The notes under the pieces were generated by a model that ran no database searches, was not told the origin of the DNA, and worked only from the letters and a program-made list of their open reading frames with translations. A stretch of 20,926 nt of DNA from CAYRNC01 sp964425645. Lineage in GTDB: Bacteria; Bacillota; Clostridia; Peptostreptococcales; Anaerovoracaceae. Shown here piece by piece: positions 8,781-16,002 of the stretch. The stretch's first letter is position 1; the number at the start of each line of letters is the position of its first letter. The stretch spans positions 1 to 20,926 of the forward strand of contig CAYRNC010000021.1 of NCBI GenBank assembly GCA_964425645.1. The letters run 5' to 3'. The translations under genes and the position numbers were made by a program.

Positions 8781-8852
8781 AATCGGGTATGGGGCGGCTT
8801 GAGAATTCAGTCTACCAAAAGAGATAGGCTGAATTGTCAAGCCGGCCCGATT
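8781..8852 (+). promoter_or_regulatory. Long hairpin in the pnp 5' leader
   Basis: An imperfect inverted repeat spans 72 bases just before the pnp ribosome binding site. AATCGGG (8781-8787) pairs with 8846-8852. CGGCTTGA (8795-8802) pairs with 8837-8844. AATTCAG (8804-8810) pairs with 8829-8835. TCTA (8811-8814) pairs with 8825-8828, closing a 10-base loop. There is one 7-base bulge and one G-G mismatch, giving about 26 pairs in total. In E. coli, pnp is autoregulated through RNase III cleavage of a leader hairpin. A similar role here is inference. Confidence 0.7.
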
Positions 8853-8879
8853 ACTAAAACAATGGAGGTAAAACAACAC

Positions 8880-10964
8880 ATGAGATTTACAGATTTTAAA
8901 ACCTATCGAACCGCGATAGGCGGGCGGCTATTGCAGATAGAGGTCGGCAAAGTAGCACAGCAGGCAAATGGAGCGGTGACTGTACGCTATGGAGATACGG
9001 TAGTAAATGTTACAGCCACTGCATCCGCCGAACCCAGAGCCGATATCGATTTTTTCCCTTTATCCTGTGATTTTGAAGAAAAGATGTATGCAGCGGGAAA
9101 GATTCCGGGAGGGTTTATTAAAAGAGAGGGCAGACCCTCAGAAAAAGCGGTGTTAAGCGCTAGGTTAATGGACAGGCCTCTTCGCCCGCTGTTTCCAAAG
9201 GGCTATTATAATGATGTACAGGTAATTGCCACCGTACTTTGTGTGGATCCGGATTGTACCCCGGATATTGTAGCGATGATAGGATCCTCAATAGCGCTCT
9301 CTGTTTCCGACATTCCCTTTGAAGGTCCGACAGGATCCGTGCTCGTAGGACGAATTGATGGGAGATTTGTGATTAATCCCACCCTTGAACAAAGAGAGAA
9401 CAGCGAAATGCATCTCGTGGTATCCGGGACAAAGGATGCGATTATGATGGTCGAAGCGAGTGCATTTGAACTGTCTGAAGAAATTATGTTGGAGGGAATT
9501 CTTTTTGCTCATGAGGAAATTAAAAACATTATTGAATTTATCGATCAAATTGTGTTGGAAGTCGGTAAGGAGAAAATAAAACCGGTTTTATATGAAGTGG
9601 ATAAAGACATCGAAGAGGCTGTAAAAGCTTATGCCGTCAGTAATATGAAAAACGCGATTAAGACTTTTGATAAATTGGAACGCTTAGAGAATATGGATCG
9701 GGTGGAAAAAGATACATTGGAACACTTTGCGGACATTTATCCTGACGGAGAAAAGGATATCGACGCAGTGCTTCATGACATAACCAAGGACTTGGTAAGA
9801 AATATGATATCAGATGAGGGTATACGTCCCGATAACCGTAAATGCGATGAGATTCGTCCTATTTGGTGCGAGACGGGTTTTCTTCCGAGGACCCACGGAA
9901 CAGGTCTGTTTACAAGAGGACAAACCCAGGTTTTGTCCGTTGCTACCCTTGCCCCGTTAGGTGAATCCCAGACTATTGACGGCATTTCCGAAGAATCAGA
10001 AAAAAGATATATGCATCACTATAACTTTCCGCCTTACAGCGTAGGTGAAACAAGGCCTATGCGAAGCCCCGGCAGAAGAGAAATCGGACACGGTGCTTTA
10101 GCCGAACGGGCCCTCGTACCCGTTCTTCCTTCACCCGAAGAATTTCCATACGCTATACGAGTGGTATCGGAAGTGCTGTCGTCTAACGGCAGTTCCAGCC
10201 AGGCATCTGTATGCGGAAGTACATTAGCTCTGATGGATGCAGGCGTTCCGATTTCTGCACCTGTGGCAGGGATAGCGATGGGACTTATCAAATCCGATGA
10301 GAAAATCGCCATTTTAAGCGACATCCAAGGGATGGAGGACTTTCTAGGAGATATGGATTTTAAAGTAGCGGGAACAAGAAACGGGATCACAGCAATACAA
10401 ATGGACATTAAAGTTAAGGGCCTGTCCAAAGATATCTTACAGGATGCGTTAAAACAAGCCCATGATGGCAGAATTTTTATTATGGAAAAGATGGAACAGG
10501 AAATTAAGGAACCCAGGACCGACCTTTCACCTTATGCACCAAGAATAATATTCATGTCGATTGACCCCGATAAGATTCGTCTCGTTATAGGTAAGGGCGG
10601 CACAACCATAAATCACATCATAGCACAAACCGGGGTAAAAATTGATATAGACGACGACGGTACAGTGAGCATAGCATCGCCGGATATGGAAAGTGCTCTT
10701 GAGGCGCAAAAAGAGATAGAGCTTCTTATTAGGGATGTGGAAGTCGGGCAAATATACACAGGAAAAGTGACAAGGCTTATGTCCTTTGGGGCGTTCTTAG
10801 AAATTCTGCCGGGGAAAGAAGGACTGCTGCACATTTCCAAAATAGCCAAAGAAAGAATTGAAAAAGTGGAAGATGTTTTGAGTGTAGGTGATGAACTGGC
10901 TGTTAAAGTTACAGAAATCGACAACCAGAACAGGATTAATTTATCCAGGAAAGAACTTCTGTAA
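8880..10964 (+). CDS. pnp: Polynucleotide phosphorylase (PNPase)
   Basis: PNPase is a trimeric 3'-5' phosphorolytic exoribonuclease of mRNA decay. The 694-residue product has two RNase PH domains. The first begins about residue 10; the second, active one carries FTRGQTQVLSVATL, RREIGHGALAERAL (about 397) and DIQGMEDFLGDMDFKVAGT (about 481). KH (VIGKGGTTINHIIAQTGVKI) and S1 (GQIYTGKVTRLMSFGAFLEI) domains follow. I chose ATG 8880 because GGAGGT (8864-8869) sits 10 bases upstream and the protein then begins MRFTDFKTYRT as in the family. ATG 8862 would place that ribosome binding site inside the gene. Confidence 0.97.
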   Translation: MRFTDFKTYRTAIGGRLLQIEVGKVAQQANGAVTVRYGDTVVNVTATASAEPRADIDFFPLSCDFEEKMYAAGKIPGGFIKREGRPSEKAVLSARLMDRPLRPLFPKGYYNDVQVIATVLCVDPDCTPDIVAMIGSSIALSVSDIPFEGPTGSVLVGRIDGRFVINPTLEQRENSEMHLVVSGTKDAIMMVEASAFELSEEIMLEGILFAHEEIKNIIEFIDQIVLEVGKEKIKPVLYEVDKDIEEAVKAYAVSNMKNAIKTFDKLERLENMDRVEKDTLEHFADIYPDGEKDIDAVLHDITKDLVRNMISDEGIRPDNRKCDEIRPIWCETGFLPRTHGTGLFTRGQTQVLSVATLAPLGESQTIDGISEESEKRYMHHYNFPPYSVGETRPMRSPGRREIGHGALAERALVPVLPSPEEFPYAIRVVSEVLSSNGSSSQASVCGSTLALMDAGVPISAPVAGIAMGLIKSDEKIAILSDIQGMEDFLGDMDFKVAGTRNGITAIQMDIKVKGLSKDILQDALKQAHDGRIFIMEKMEQEIKEPRTDLSPYAPRIIFMSIDPDKIRLVIGKGGTTINHIIAQTGVKIDIDDDGTVSIASPDMESALEAQKEIELLIRDVEVGQIYTGKVTRLMSFGAFLEILPGKEGLLHISKIAKERIEKVEDVLSVGDELAVKVTEIDNQNRINLSRKELL

Positions 10965-10983
10965 GTCTCGTTTCGAATGAGGC

Positions 10984-11017
10984 ACACCCCGTTCACATAA
11001 CATAGTGAAGGGGGTGT
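10984..11017 (+). promoter_or_regulatory. Hairpin over the ylxY ribosome binding site
   Basis: A 13-bp stem with one internal G-G mismatch pairs 10984-10996 with 11005-11017 around an 8-base loop. Its 3' arm contains the purine-rich GAAGGGGG, the only good ribosome binding site for the gene starting at 11024. The hairpin could end or protect the pnp transcript, or hide the start site of the next gene. The T-tract after it is weak, so I do not call it a simple terminator. Confidence 0.55.
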
Positions 11018-11023
11018 ATTTAT

Positions 11024-11764
11024 ATGATAAAAAAGCTTGCGTTTGGGGTACTTATCGGCTTTACTTTGGCATTTATACTTTTCCAGCTGCTTTATATGTT
11101 TTCCGGCATGTTCACAGTAAAGCCTGCAGCCTTGGCCGGAGAAGAGGATATCGTGCTAAGAGGCGGTGAAAAGCATGAAAAGAAAATGGCGTTTGCGTGT
11201 AACGTAGACTGGGGAGAAGAAATAATTCCCGACCTGTTGTCAATTTGCAGGGATAAGGGAATTAAAATCACATTTTTTGTGACAGGAAAATGGGCTAAAA
11301 ACAATCCATATCTTCTCAGGAAAATGTATGTTGCGGGACACGAGATAGAAAACCATGGTTACGGACATAAACTGTGTTCGCAAATTTCAAATGATGAATG
11401 CGCAAAGGAGATCAGACTTACCGAAGAGATAGTTGATGAACTTTTGGATATGAAAACCACATTATTCGCTCCTCCTTCCGGAGATTATGACAGCAAAACT
11501 GTAGACCTTTGCAAAGAGATGAACTATCTTATCAGTCTTTGGACAATTGATACAATAGATTGGAGAAAAGATTCTTCGAAAGAAGTCATCAGGGAGCGCG
11601 TTTTGAAAAAAGACCAAAATGGGGCAATAGTTTTAATGCATCCCAAGATTGAAACAGTCAAAGCTTTGCCGGGTATAATCGATGAGATACGAGGTAAGGA
11701 TATAGAAATCGTCACTGTTCATTATTTTTCCGATCAAATGAAAAGCAGATTGTCCTCCGATTGA
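11024..11764 (+). CDS. ylxY: YlxY-type polysaccharide deacetylase-like protein (CE4/NodB fold)
   Basis: The 246-residue protein has an N-terminal membrane segment or signal anchor (about 4-29) and an extracytoplasmic NodB-like domain. Visible motifs: ACNVDWGEE (58-66) where most CE4 enzymes have TFDDGP, TFFVTGKWA, the metal-site-like NHGYGH (H111, H115), FAPPSGDY (148-155), WTIDTIDW and IVLMHP with H206. In B. subtilis, ylxY sits in the same place between pnp and an M16 peptidase gene, and the family is tied to sporulation. The first motif lacks the Asp pair of active enzymes and the motif-3 Arg is replaced, so activity is uncertain. Its ribosome binding site lies in a hairpin arm. Confidence 0.85.
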   Translation: MIKKLAFGVLIGFTLAFILFQLLYMFSGMFTVKPAALAGEEDIVLRGGEKHEKKMAFACNVDWGEEIIPDLLSICRDKGIKITFFVTGKWAKNNPYLLRKMYVAGHEIENHGYGHKLCSQISNDECAKEIRLTEEIVDELLDMKTTLFAPPSGDYDSKTVDLCKEMNYLISLWTIDTIDWRKDSSKEVIRERVLKKDQNGAIVLMHPKIETVKALPGIIDEIRGKDIEIVTVHYFSDQMKSRLSSD

Positions 11765-11766
11765 AG

Positions 11767-11795
11767 TTGCGGGAAAGTTTGATAAAGTATATAAT
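11767..11795 (+). promoter_or_regulatory. Candidate vegetative promoter for the M16 peptidase gene
   Basis: TTGCGG (11767-11772) and TATAAT (11790-11795) are separated by 17 bases, a good sigma-A arrangement with a perfect -10 box. It lies just after the ylxY stop and about 48 bases before the peptidase start. Confidence 0.5.
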
Positions 11796-11842
11796 ATGCG
11801 CAATCGAGAAAATTATGATTAAATATTAAACAAGGAGAAAAA

Positions 11843-13093
11843 ATGATCATAAATGAAAAGTTGAATAACGGAATTAGGGTTGTTATGGAGTCGCTTCCCT
11901 CAGTGCAATCCGTCTCCGTCGGGATATGGGTAAAGGCAGGTTCAGTGGACGAGATTCCAGGGAATTCCGGGATATCACATCTTGTTGAGCATATGCTTTT
12001 TAAAGGGACAAAGAACAGATCCGCAAAAAAAATTGCTGAGGATGTGGATAGAATCGGCAGTCACATGAATGCTTTCACCGGAAAGGAATGTACATGCTAT
12101 TATATAAAAACAATAGAAAGCAATGTGGATAAGGCTTGTGAAATTCTGATAGATATGTTTATGAACTCTGTATTTGACCCTGATGAATTGATTCGCGAAA
12201 AGAGTGTTATATATGAAGAAATTAAAATGATCGAGGATGCCCCGGAGGATGATGCGCACGATTTGCTCTCTGAAATGGTATTTCGCGGAACCCCATTGGA
12301 AAGTCCGATCATAGGCAGTGTACAATCTTTAAAGGAAATAGGCAGGGATAATATTAAAGAATACATAAGTAAAGAATATTCGGCAGATAGCATAGTGATT
12401 TCTGTGGCGGGGAGCTTCAATGCAAAGCATATGTTGAACATTTTTGAAGGAAAATTTGACGGCTTGACCGGTTCAAAAGAAAAAAAATTAAGGCCGGCCC
12501 CTGCTTATGTACCGGAGTATAAGGTAAAGATGAAAGATGTTGAGCAATCGCATCTTTGCATCGGAGTAAAAGGGGTTCCAAAAGAAAATGTTCAGTACTT
12601 TCCGATGGTGTTATTAAATAATATTACCGGGGGAAGCATGAGCTCACGCCTATTTCAAAACATAAGGGAGGAGAGGGGACTGGCTTATTCGGTGTACTCT
12701 GTAAACCAATCATATGCCAGCGACGGAATTATCAGTGTTTATGCAGGAATAGGCCATAACAAGGTGGAGGAAACCCTTAAGGCTATTGCCGGGGAGCTGG
12801 AAAGGCTGGGCAATTATTGCATAACACAAGAGGAGCTCAATACGGCAAAGGAGCAGCTTAAAAGCAGCTATATTTTCAGTCAGGAAAGCGTAAACAGCCG
12901 CATGTTTTCTATAGGGAAAAATTTGTTGCTTTTTGATAAGGTGCTTACGACAACCGAAATTATCGATAAAATAAATCAGGTTACATTTGAAGATATAAAA
13001 AGGGCTGTTTCAATTATTGCCGATCCCAGCAGATTTTCGGCAGTTCTAATCGGAAATAGGGATGTTGATTTAAAAACCTACTTAAAGGTATAG
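11843..13093 (+). CDS. ymxG: M16-family zinc peptidase (processing-peptidase-like)
   Basis: The 416-residue protein belongs to the pitrilysin/MPP-like M16B peptidases. The inverted zinc motif HLVEH is at residues 46-50 (H46, H50 ligands; E49 catalytic), and E126 in SVIYEEIKMIED is the likely third ligand. The C-terminal half has the conserved SRLFQNIREERGLAYSVYS segment. The start has AAGGAG upstream. It corresponds in position and type to MlpA/YmxG of Bacillus, downstream of pnp-ylxY. The true substrate of bacterial members is poorly known. No signal peptide is visible, so it is probably cytoplasmic. The active site is complete. Confidence 0.93.
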   Translation: MIINEKLNNGIRVVMESLPSVQSVSVGIWVKAGSVDEIPGNSGISHLVEHMLFKGTKNRSAKKIAEDVDRIGSHMNAFTGKECTCYYIKTIESNVDKACEILIDMFMNSVFDPDELIREKSVIYEEIKMIEDAPEDDAHDLLSEMVFRGTPLESPIIGSVQSLKEIGRDNIKEYISKEYSADSIVISVAGSFNAKHMLNIFEGKFDGLTGSKEKKLRPAPAYVPEYKVKMKDVEQSHLCIGVKGVPKENVQYFPMVLLNNITGGSMSSRLFQNIREERGLAYSVYSVNQSYASDGIISVYAGIGHNKVEETLKAIAGELERLGNYCITQEELNTAKEQLKSSYIFSQESVNSRMFSIGKNLLLFDKVLTTTEIIDKINQVTFEDIKRAVSIIADPSRFSAVLIGNRDVDLKTYLKV

Positions 13094-13117
13094 GATTACT
13101 GAAAGAAGTATCGATTC

Positions 13118-13552
13118 ATGGAACAGATAAAAATAAAATATGTAAACGCGGAGATAAAGAAGCTTAAATACATTGATGGAAAAAGTGATTGGATCGATTT
13201 GCGATCTGCCGAAAATGTAAGGCTTAAAAAGGGTGAATCAAGGCTGATATCTTTGGGGGTGGCCATGGAACTTCCAAATGGATATGAAGCGCTGCTTATT
13301 CCCAGAAGTAGCACATTTAAGAATTTCGGGCTGATTCAGACAAATCACACAGGTGTGATAGATGAAAGTTATTGCTCAGGCGAGGATGTCTGGATGTTTC
13401 CCGCATTGGCAGTAAGGGATACCGAAATACATGTCAATGATAGAATCTGCCAGTTCCGGATAATCAAGCACCAGCCCGCCATATGTTTTTTGGAAGTAGA
13501 CGATCTTGAAAATGCTACACGAGGCGGAATCGGCAGCACAGGCATAAAATGA
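13118..13552 (+). CDS. dut: dUTP diphosphatase (dUTPase)
   Basis: Dut hydrolyses dUTP to dUMP and PPi, keeping uracil out of DNA and supplying dUMP for dTMP synthesis. The 144-residue trimeric-type protein shows all five motifs: DWIDLR (24-29), PRSST (62-66), GVIDESY (79-85, with D82 as the expected water-activating Asp), RICQFRI (109-115) and RGGIGSTG (135-142). Motif 1 is DWIDLR rather than AGYDL, a variant I recall from other clostridial sequences. It begins 24 bases after the peptidase gene with a weak GAAAGAAG upstream and is probably in the same transcript. Confidence 0.93.
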   Translation: MEQIKIKYVNAEIKKLKYIDGKSDWIDLRSAENVRLKKGESRLISLGVAMELPNGYEALLIPRSSTFKNFGLIQTNHTGVIDESYCSGEDVWMFPALAVRDTEIHVNDRICQFRIIKHQPAICFLEVDDLENATRGGIGSTGIK

Positions 13553-13643
13553 GCTCATAAGATACTTGTATCGGACATATAATCCGCACCTTAACCGTTT
13601 CCTTCTGCATATATTGATAGAAACATGACATGGAGGAATGGTT

Positions 13644-14846
13644 ATGCTGTCCCTGGAGCTGATAGAGGATCTCGCCAGACTGAACAGAACACATATACCG
13701 GAACCGGTTTTATATGCCAAGGGTGCCGGTGCCTACGGTGTTTTCTACCCTTATATGTCCATGAAGGATTATACAAAGGCGCACTTTCTTCAGGATATAA
13801 ACACTGAAACACCGGTGTTTGCACGTTTTTCTAAAATGACGGGCCGCCCGGGAAGTGCCGATACAGAAAGAGGGGTCAGAGGCTTTACAGTGCGATTTGT
13901 GACAAAAGAGGGGAGATATGATCTGTTAGGGACTCATATCCCCGTTTCTTTTATAAGAGACCCCCGCAAATATCCTTCACTGATTTCTGCTTTAAGTCCC
14001 TGTATGAGAACAAACATCAAAAACCCGGAAAAATTGTGGGCCTTTGTAGCTGAAAATCCCGAAACGATGCACATGATAACTTGGTTGTATTCCGATCGCG
14101 GGACTTTGAAAAGCTACAGGACCATGGAAGGTTACAGCGTTCACATCTATGTCTGGCAAAACAGCAAAGGAGAACGGTTTTGGGTTAGATACCATTGGAA
14201 ACCAATTCTTGGGGTTGCCGATATAAGTCGCCAGGAGGCTGAGTTTTTAGCCGGTTTTGACCCGGATGTAGCTTCCAGGGATCTTTATGATGCACTTGAC
14301 GGCGGAGAAGAAGTATCGTATGAGCTTTGTATACAATTGATTTCAATAAATGAAAATATCGATAGTGAAATGTCTTTGTTGGACCCTGTATGCGTTTGGC
14401 CGGAATCCTTGGTACCCTCCCTTAAGATAGGGAAAATGGTCTTGCGTCGGGCTGTTGAAAATCACATTGAAGAAGTGGAGAATGTTACATTCTCGCCTGC
14501 AAACCTTGTTTCGGGAATCGGTCTTTCCGCCGAGCCCCTCCTTTCAGCCTTGGTATTTGCCAGCAGTGATGAGGAAAGGTATCGCCTAAGAAAGACCATT
14601 TCAAATGCAAGGAGTCCTATAAGATGTAATGATCTTTACAGCTGTAATGATTTTGACATTTTGGCAGAGGATCAGCTCAGTTGGCGTTTGAAATCCATGG
14701 ATTTAAATGAGAAAGAAAAAATGCTCGCTAATATTGCGGAGGAATTGTTGTTTCTTGATGATATGATAAAGCATTCCATCGTAAAGATATTTAACGAAAC
14801 AGAAAGCGGGCTTGGCCCATCCCTTGAAAAGTGGATAGGCCTGTGA
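13644..14846 (+). CDS. Catalase-fold protein lacking the heme and catalytic residues
   Basis: This 400-residue protein aligns by motif along the catalase core: IPEPVLYAKGAGAYGVF (18-34), FARFSKMTGRPGSADTERG (59-77), FIRDPRKYPSLI (103-114), YSDRG (149-153), GERFWVRYHWK (176-186), and FSPANLVSGIGLS (283-295). The functional residues are changed, by alignment to bovine-type numbering: distal His75 is Tyr24, Asn148 is His98, Arg72 is Pro21, Arg354 is Leu303 and the heme-ligand Tyr358 is Ser307. The C-terminal 80 residues do not resemble catalases. The ORF is intact with GGAGG 7 bases before ATG 13644; the in-frame ATG at 13638 is too close to it. It lies between dut and dgt. Function is unknown to me, and a working heme catalase is unlikely. 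Confidence 0.85.
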   Translation: MLSLELIEDLARLNRTHIPEPVLYAKGAGAYGVFYPYMSMKDYTKAHFLQDINTETPVFARFSKMTGRPGSADTERGVRGFTVRFVTKEGRYDLLGTHIPVSFIRDPRKYPSLISALSPCMRTNIKNPEKLWAFVAENPETMHMITWLYSDRGTLKSYRTMEGYSVHIYVWQNSKGERFWVRYHWKPILGVADISRQEAEFLAGFDPDVASRDLYDALDGGEEVSYELCIQLISINENIDSEMSLLDPVCVWPESLVPSLKIGKMVLRRAVENHIEEVENVTFSPANLVSGIGLSAEPLLSALVFASSDEERYRLRKTISNARSPIRCNDLYSCNDFDILAEDQLSWRLKSMDLNEKEKMLANIAEELLFLDDMIKHSIVKIFNETESGLGPSLEKWIGL

Positions 14847-14880
14847 TAACATTGGAAAAAAAAAGAAGGTGAGTCTGCTG

Positions 14881-15885
14881 ATGCTCCGACAGGATATTGA
14901 AAAAAGAGAACATCAGATTTTATCAGAATGCGCTACAAAATCCGATGAATCAAGAGGACGAAAAAGATTTGAAGAACCCTGTCAATTCCGCACCGATTTT
15001 CAAAGGGACAGAGATCGAATTGTACATTCAAAAGCTTTTCGAAGGCTTATGCATAAAACGCAAGTATTTATTGCCCCCTGGGGAGATCATTTTAGAACTC
15101 GGCTTACTCATACGCTAGAGGTCTCCCAAATTGCAAGGACAATATCCCGTGCTTTGGCTCTTAATGAGGACCTTACAGAAGCTATCGCTATGGGCCATGA
15201 CCTTGGACATACCCCCTTCGGTCACAGCGGTGAGGAGTACCTGTCGAAAAGACATGAAGGCGGATTTTTGCATAATCTGCAAAGCCTAAGGGTGGTAGAT
15301 GTACTTGAATCTAAAGGTAGCTGCCCGGGCATGAATCTGACTTTTGAAGTCAGAGACGGAATAAGGAACCATACCGGTGATGATTATCCGATTACACTGG
15401 AAGGACAGGTTGTACGTCTAAGCGATAGGATTGCATATATAAATCATGATATCGACGATGCTTTAAGATGCTGTGTGTTAAAGGATACTGATTTACCCGA
15501 GGATTGTCTTGCCGTATTGGGGCAGGATCACAGATCGAGAATTAATGCGCTCGTATGCGATGTTGTAAAAAACAGTGACGGGATGCATATCGCAATGAGT
15601 GAAGAAAAGCTATTTTACATGAACAAGCTTCGCAGCTTTATGTTTGAAAACGTATATCACAGTAAAGAAATAAAGAACGATGATGAAATAAAAAAAATCA
15701 AGACCCTTATTTTCTATTTATATGACTATTTTGAAGAGAATCCCGAAAAATTGCCTCACGAACTTAGGAATATGATGCCTTTATTCTGTAAAGAAGAAGT
15801 GATAAAAGATCATATAGCAGGAATGACCGATCGATATGCGATAAGTTTGTTTAAAAAGCTTTGCATTCCCGAGGGCTGGAAATAA
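14881..15885 (+). CDS. dgt: dNTP triphosphohydrolase, dGTPase-like HD protein
   Basis: This family hydrolyses dNTPs to deoxynucleosides and triphosphate and shapes the dNTP pool. The 334-residue product has the HD metal site: H77 in RLTHTLEVSQIARTI, H106-D107 in GHDLGHTPFGHSGE, and D182 in LSDRIAYINHDIDD. It also has the family N-terminus (RTDFQRDRDRIVHSKAFRRL). ATG 14881 is chosen because GAAGGTGA lies about 8 bases upstream. An in-frame GTG at 14869 lacks a site of its own. A dgt gene just before dnaG-rpoD is a common clostridial layout. The exact nucleotide preference cannot be read from the sequence. Confidence 0.92.
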   Translation: MLRQDIEKREHQILSECATKSDESRGRKRFEEPCQFRTDFQRDRDRIVHSKAFRRLMHKTQVFIAPWGDHFRTRLTHTLEVSQIARTISRALALNEDLTEAIAMGHDLGHTPFGHSGEEYLSKRHEGGFLHNLQSLRVVDVLESKGSCPGMNLTFEVRDGIRNHTGDDYPITLEGQVVRLSDRIAYINHDIDDALRCCVLKDTDLPEDCLAVLGQDHRSRINALVCDVVKNSDGMHIAMSEEKLFYMNKLRSFMFENVYHSKEIKNDDEIKKIKTLIFYLYDYFEENPEKLPHELRNMMPLFCKEEVIKDHIAGMTDRYAISLFKKLCIPEGWK

Positions 15886-15903
15886 ACTTCTCTTTTTTTT
15901 CTG

Positions 15904-15931
15904 TTGATACCTTCAGCAAAAACGATATAAG
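15904..15931 (+). promoter_or_regulatory. Candidate promoter for dnaG-rpoD
   Basis: TTGATA (15904-15909) and TATAAG (15926-15931) are 16 bases apart; each matches the sigma-A consensus at five of six positions. It lies in the AT-rich 117-base spacer after dgt and about 70 bases before the dnaG start. Confidence 0.45.
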
Positions 15932-16002
15932 GAAAAGAGGATTATTCTCATTTTTGTCGAATATGTATTTTGGGTTTTAGTAATGCTAAAGGAAGGTTTT
16001 AT

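Noticed and set aside
13578..13583. TATAAT before the catalase-like gene as a promoter
   Set aside because: No acceptable -35 box lies 16-18 bases upstream and there is no extended -10 TG; one box in AT-rich DNA is not enough.
13625..13807. Small overlapping plus-strand frame at the start of the catalase-like gene
   Set aside because: It overlaps a clearly coding frame and has no ribosome binding site or similarity.
13644..14846. Calling the gene a functional catalase (katA)
   Set aside because: The heme ligand Tyr, distal His and Asn, and two heme-contacting Arg are all replaced at the aligned positions.
14897..15118. 73-residue frame inside dgt
   Set aside because: Shadow of the dgt coding frame.
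15893..15900. T8 run after dgt as a terminator
   Set aside because: Only a 4-5 bp weak hairpin can be drawn before it, so I do not call an intrinsic terminator.
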